A DNA stretch of 9,033 nt, from assembly GCA_026398575.1 (NCBI GenBank), contig JAPLSP010000684.1, positions 1 to 9,033 on the forward strand, in the 5' to 3' direction. Positions 6,691 through 9,033 of the stretch are shown one piece after another. Source of the stretch: Candidatus Sumerlaeota bacterium (GTDB lineage Bacteria > Sumerlaeota > Sumerlaeia > JADFCT01). Below the pieces are notes generated by a model. The model was not told the DNA's origin. It saw nothing but the letters and a program-made list of their open reading frames with translations, and searched no databases. The position numbers and the translations under genes are program-made. The stretch's first letter is position 1. Every line of letters starts with the position of its first letter.

Positions 6691-6745
6691 AGGCAGAATC
6701 ATTGAGGGCAGAATCATTATGATTCTGCCCTCAATGATTCTGCCT
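6691..6745. repeat. 55-bp perfect palindrome with a single central base
   Basis: The 27-nt arms 6691-6717 and 6719-6745 are exact reverse complements around T6718. Each arm contains GGCAGAATCAT (or its complement) twice, separated by TGAG, so the element is four alternating copies of one 11-mer. It lies between the convergent NifU-domain and engB genes and could serve as a two-way transcription stop, though no T-tract follows. It resembles a REP-like dispersed palindrome; copies elsewhere in the genome cannot be seen from here. Confidence 0.95.
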
Positions 6746-6771
6746 GCCAGCCGCTTCAACAGCGACCTTAA
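6745..6771 (+). repeat. 27-nt near-copy of part of the secreted protein gene
   Basis: Bases 6745-6771 match 4728-4754 at 25 of 27 positions. In the same codon phase both encode ASRFN(N/S)DLN; in the intergenic copy the frame then runs AAAAELPGQ to a TAA at 6800-6802. The copy starts at the last base of the palindrome's right arm. It may be the 3' remnant of a related gene or a copied fragment. Confidence 0.6.
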
Positions 6772-6827
6772 CGCGGCAGCGGCGGAACTACCCGGCCAAT
6801 AATTTCCGGGGGAATTCTGATCTCGTG

Positions 6828-6841
6828 CAAATTTCAAATCT
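6828..6841 (-). repeat. Isolated two-unit remnant of the AGATTTG/AAATTTG heptamer
   Basis: On the minus strand this reads AGATTTGAAATTTG, exactly two adjoining units as found at the end of the array at 2328-2404. It lies just beyond the engB stop codon. Fourteen bases is short, so chance is possible, though the exact unit order favours a shared origin. Confidence 0.45.
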
Positions 6842-6863
6842 CTCTGGCTGGTAATAAGCGCCT

Positions 6864-7481
6864 TCATTCGGCTGCGTCGAGGCGCTCCGGCGCTTCGGCG
6901 ACAAGCATGGTTTCAATCGCTTCGAGGAGAGGCTCCCGCCCTTCGCGCGTCACGGCTGAGAATGCGATTGCTTTCTCATTCATCCAGGGCGCCGTGATTT
7001 GATTCAGCGCGGCCAGCTTGCGCGCGCGTTCATTTCTGCTCAGCTTGTCTATCTTCGTCGCCACCACTCGAAAAGGGATGGCCTGGCCTGCCAGATAGCG
7101 CAGCATCTGCAAATCAAGGTCCGACGGATCATGGCGCGCGTCCAGCAAGGGGATGACGCCGCGCAGTTGCGTCGCGCTCTCGAGATAGGATTCTATCATT
7201 GGCTGCCATTTCTTATGCGTTTCCGCCGGCACCTTGGCGTAGCCGTAACCAGGCAAATCCACAAAGTAAAAGGCGCCATTTATTAAAAAAAAGTTGAGTC
7301 TTTGCGTTCTCCCGGGCGTCCGGCTGGTAAACGCCAGCCGATTAATTTGAACCAGAATATTGATCAGACTGGATTTCCCGACGTTCGACCGCCCCGAAAA
7401 CGCGATCTGGGGAAGGCTGTCATCGGGGAATTCGGCTGTTTTTTCACAGCTAATGGCAAATTGAGCGGAACGGATGATCAT
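6864..7481 (-). CDS. engB: Ribosome biogenesis GTP-binding protein EngB/YsxC
   Basis: TRAFAC-class GTPase that helps assemble the large ribosomal subunit, normally essential; also called YsxC or YihA. At 205 residues it has the usual length. All G motifs are present: G1 GRSNVGKSS (30-38), G2 region TPGRTQ (55-60), G3 DLPGYGYA (75-82), G4 TKID (142-145) and G5 SAVTREG (175-181). The RTPGRTQ and DLPGYGYAK sequences are diagnostic of EngB among small GTPases. Translation starts at the first ATG of the frame; only a weak AGGA lies about 15 bases upstream, and no better in-frame start exists before G1. It converges with the NifU-domain gene and diverges from the EF-hand gene, so it appears to be transcribed alone. 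Confidence 0.96.
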   Translation of the reverse strand: MIIRSAQFAISCEKTAEFPDDSLPQIAFSGRSNVGKSSLINILVQINRLAFTSRTPGRTQRLNFFLINGAFYFVDLPGYGYAKVPAETHKKWQPMIESYLESATQLRGVIPLLDARHDPSDLDLQMLRYLAGQAIPFRVVATKIDKLSRNERARKLAALNQITAPWMNEKAIAFSAVTREGREPLLEAIETMLVAEAPERLDAAE

Positions 7482-7528
7482 GATTCTGGCCTGTATCCTG
7501 CTTTGTAAAATATATGATTCGCGGGATT

Positions 7529-7543
7529 AGGCAAATTTTGCCT
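7529..7543. promoter_or_regulatory. 15-bp palindrome in the divergent engB / EF-hand promoter region
   Basis: AGGCAAA-T-TTTGCCT is a perfect 7-bp-arm palindrome lying in the 100-bp gap between two divergent genes. Its position and symmetry fit an operator for a dimeric regulator. No second site or known binding motif was recognised. Confidence 0.25.
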
Positions 7544-7581
7544 GTTTTATCCGAGAGACATGGAAATGGAGCGTCAAAAAT

Positions 7582-7956
7582 ATGCCAATCACGTCAATTT
7601 CTGAAGCTCCCAAAGATTCCACGAGCTCTGTGAACCTGGCGGACCTTGGCGCCGGCGAAGACGGCGCATTGCCGGATGAAAAAATCACCAAAGATATATT
7701 CCTGCGAATCCTGACCCGTTTTGGAAAAATATCCGCCGAAGGAAAACCGGATAAAAATAATGAAACACTCAAGGTCACTCAATCCATCGCTCCTGTCCTC
7801 TTTAATCTGCTGGACTTGAATAAAGACGGCGTCTTGGAGCGAAGAGAAATTGACCTTTTGAAATGCCTGCTGCCTCACTTTAGCCCTGCAATTCTGAACC
7901 ATTCCCAAAAGCATCAGGATCGCAGTCTTGATGCAGAACCGGCGCTATCCTGGTAG
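7582..7956 (+). CDS. Small EF-hand protein
   Basis: 124 residues, no signal peptide or membrane segment, so probably cytoplasmic. One textbook EF-hand loop is visible at 78-89 (DLNKDGVLERRE), with acidic or Asn ligands at positions 1, 3 and 5, Gly at 6, a hydrophobic residue at 8 and Glu at 12. It should bind calcium. The preceding helix (VTQSIAPVLFNLL) and the following helix (IDLLKCLL) complete the hand. Residues ~33-60 could be a degenerate partner hand (helix DIFLRILTRFG followed by GKPDKNN), but the loop does not fit. GGAG at 7568-7571, ten bases upstream, supports the start. The N-terminal ~30 residues look disordered. I do not recognise the family beyond the EF-hand; the target is unknown. 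Confidence 0.75.
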   Translation: MPITSISEAPKDSTSSVNLADLGAGEDGALPDEKITKDIFLRILTRFGKISAEGKPDKNNETLKVTQSIAPVLFNLLDLNKDGVLERREIDLLKCLLPHFSPAILNHSQKHQDRSLDAEPALSW

Positions 7957-8017
7957 CTTGACCGCCTGTTACGCGTTTTTAGCGCCGGCTTTGGACGTCC
8001 GATTCTCCGACAGGCGC

Positions 8018-8911
8018 CTAGTCCGGAGCAGTTTTCCATCGCCGGTGGAACCACCAATATTGCTCCGGCGTTTCGCGAATGCGCTCTTCCAAACGGAGCG
8101 TATGAAGCCGTGTCAATTCCTTGATCGCTTCCTCCTGCGTCAGTCCCTCCGGAACCGGGAGCGGCGCCTCCATGATGATCTTGATCGTTCCCTTGGGCGT
8201 ATAGATCGCAAACGTCGGCAGGAGCCGCAGGCCGAATCGAATGGCGAAAAACGCCGGTCCGGCGGCGGTGGAGGCGGGCCTGCCAAAGAAAGGAATGAAT
8301 ATCCCTGCTTTCCGGGCGTCCTGGTCCGCCGCCAGCCCCAGGACCCACTTTTCTTTGATGAGACGGACTATTTTTTTCATCGAGTCGTCCGTCAGGATCA
8401 CTTCCCCCCAATCTCCCCGAATTTCGCGGAACATCGCCTCGATATAGGGATTGTGGATCGGCTTGGCGACCATGCTGATCCGGAATCCCTGGCGGGTCAA
8501 GACCGGCGCCAGAATCTCCCATATTCCCAGATGGCCTGTGACGAGCACCGCTGTGTGCGGTTCGCGGGCGACAAGGTCCTTGAGGTTGTCCGTTCCTTCG
8601 ATGGACTCGATGAAGGGCGGCCATTGCCCGATCGGCTTTCTCCAAAGCCGGATGAGTTCAACGGCCATTTTGCCGAAATGGACGTAGGCCCCGCGGGCGA
8701 TGCGGTCCCGCTCGCTTTGCGGCTTGTCGGCGAATGCGATCGCGAGGTTCTCGTCCACCACGCGCCGCCGCAACCGGAACACAACGCCGGCGAGCCATCC
8801 CAAGGCGGCGCCGATGCCGCGCGCCATCGAGCGAGGCGCCCTACGCATCAGGCGCCCCAAAAGATAGACGGCCCCATATTCGAGCCGGTGCTGTAAGGTC
8901 TTAGCACTCAT
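8018..8911 (-). CDS. Lipid A biosynthesis acyltransferase (LpxL/HtrB-type, LPLAT superfamily)
   Basis: 297 residues, typical length for the family. These inner-membrane enzymes transfer a secondary acyl chain from acyl-ACP to a Kdo-lipid A precursor; some homologues act on other lipids. The H(X)4E catalytic motif is HLGIWE (127-132), and the conserved AADQDARKAGIFIPFFGRPASTAAGPA block follows (about 194-220). The C-terminal PEQYWWFHRRWK is also characteristic. A weakly hydrophobic N-terminal stretch (about 32-46) fits membrane attachment. Only a weak GAGAT-like ribosome site precedes the ATG. Its presence implies an LPS-type outer membrane. The acyl-chain position (LpxL, LpxM or LpxP) cannot be decided from sequence alone, so no symbol is given. 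It converges with the EF-hand gene, whose stop is 61 nt away; that gap holds no clear terminator. Confidence 0.92.
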   Translation of the reverse strand: MSAKTLQHRLEYGAVYLLGRLMRRAPRSMARGIGAALGWLAGVVFRLRRRVVDENLAIAFADKPQSERDRIARGAYVHFGKMAVELIRLWRKPIGQWPPFIESIEGTDNLKDLVAREPHTAVLVTGHLGIWEILAPVLTRQGFRISMVAKPIHNPYIEAMFREIRGDWGEVILTDDSMKKIVRLIKEKWVLGLAADQDARKAGIFIPFFGRPASTAAGPAFFAIRFGLRLLPTFAIYTPKGTIKIIMEAPLPVPEGLTQEEAIKELTRLHTLRLEERIRETPEQYWWFHRRWKTAPD

Positions 8912-8983
8912 ATTCGAAATTACGATCTCATAAATTTACCGCAAATTCTTGCACAGGCGGAGTAGATTTATGCGGATAAGAGC

Positions 8984-9031
8984 GGCGCCAGCTTTTGGAG
9001 TGCGGTTGCTTGCTGCCGCTTTAGCTACGCC
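8984..9031. repeat. Nested hairpin near the right edge, possible dispersed repeat
   Basis: Three stems nest: GGCG/CGCC (8984-8987 with 9028-9031), AGC/GCT (8990-8992 with 9024-9026) and GCGG/CCGC (9002-9005 with 9016-9019). The segment TTTTGGAGTGCGG resembles intergenic repeats I recall from Verrucomicrobia and related genomes, which I cannot confirm here. The element may continue past the window. Nothing else was recognised between 8912 and 9033. Confidence 0.35.
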
Positions 9032-9033
9032 AA

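Noticed and set aside
6385..6867. 160-codon minus-strand frame across the NifU-domain gene and the palindrome
   Set aside because: It covers a complete NifU C-terminal domain on the other strand and its middle is translated palindrome; no family features.
7928..8896. 322-codon + strand frame opposite the acyltransferase
   Set aside because: The minus strand shows HLGIWE and the DQD block of the acyltransferase family; the + frame is Arg/Pro-rich without any motif.

Overview
The window is about 9 kb of chromosome, probably from an uncultured Gram-negative bacterium. It holds nine protein-coding loci: eight look intact and one is broken. A lipid A type acyltransferase implies an outer membrane. 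The Thr-Pro-rich linker, the Calx-beta domain, the TlpA/TPR lipoprotein, the rhodanese plus MauE pair, the 7-bp tandem arrays and the GCTRAAGC hairpins together recall phyla such as Sumerlaeota, Planctomycetota, Verrucomicrobiota or Hydrogenedentota. That placement is an impression from gene style; no marker here fixes it.

Layout. 1-160 is a heptamer tandem array that runs into the start of a thymidylate kinase gene (tmk, +). The tmk stop codon lies inside a long imperfect inverted repeat, and 781-1134 is a gene-free block of short hairpins plus a ~46-bp tandem repeat. 1135-2205 (-) encodes a thioredoxin-fold lipoprotein (TlpA/ResA-like) with a TPR-like tail. Divergent from it, after a second heptamer array (2328-2404), come a membrane-anchored rhodanese (2427-2948) and an overlapping MauE/DoxX-type membrane protein gene that carries two in-frame stop codons (2941-3435). 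A structured 5' leader precedes a large secreted protein (3658-6378) made of a signal peptide, a Calx-beta domain, a Thr-Pro linker, a papain-like domain with its catalytic Cys replaced by Gly, and about 445 residues of unknown type. It is followed after 13 nt by a NifU C-terminal-domain protein. A 55-bp near-perfect palindrome separates this pair from the convergent ribosome-assembly GTPase gene engB (-). A small EF-hand protein (+) and a lipid A type acyltransferase (-) finish the window, which ends in another possible dispersed hairpin repeat.

How the genes fit. The TlpA-like lipoprotein, rhodanese and MauE protein look like a periplasmic thiol/sulfur redox cluster whose membrane component has been lost or split here. 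tmk, engB, the NifU-domain protein and the acyltransferase are ordinary housekeeping genes. The most unusual protein is the secreted pseudo-peptidase. The most unusual DNA is the density of different short repeats, several of which touch gene starts or ends. I found no CRISPR array, tRNA, rRNA, transposase or phage gene.
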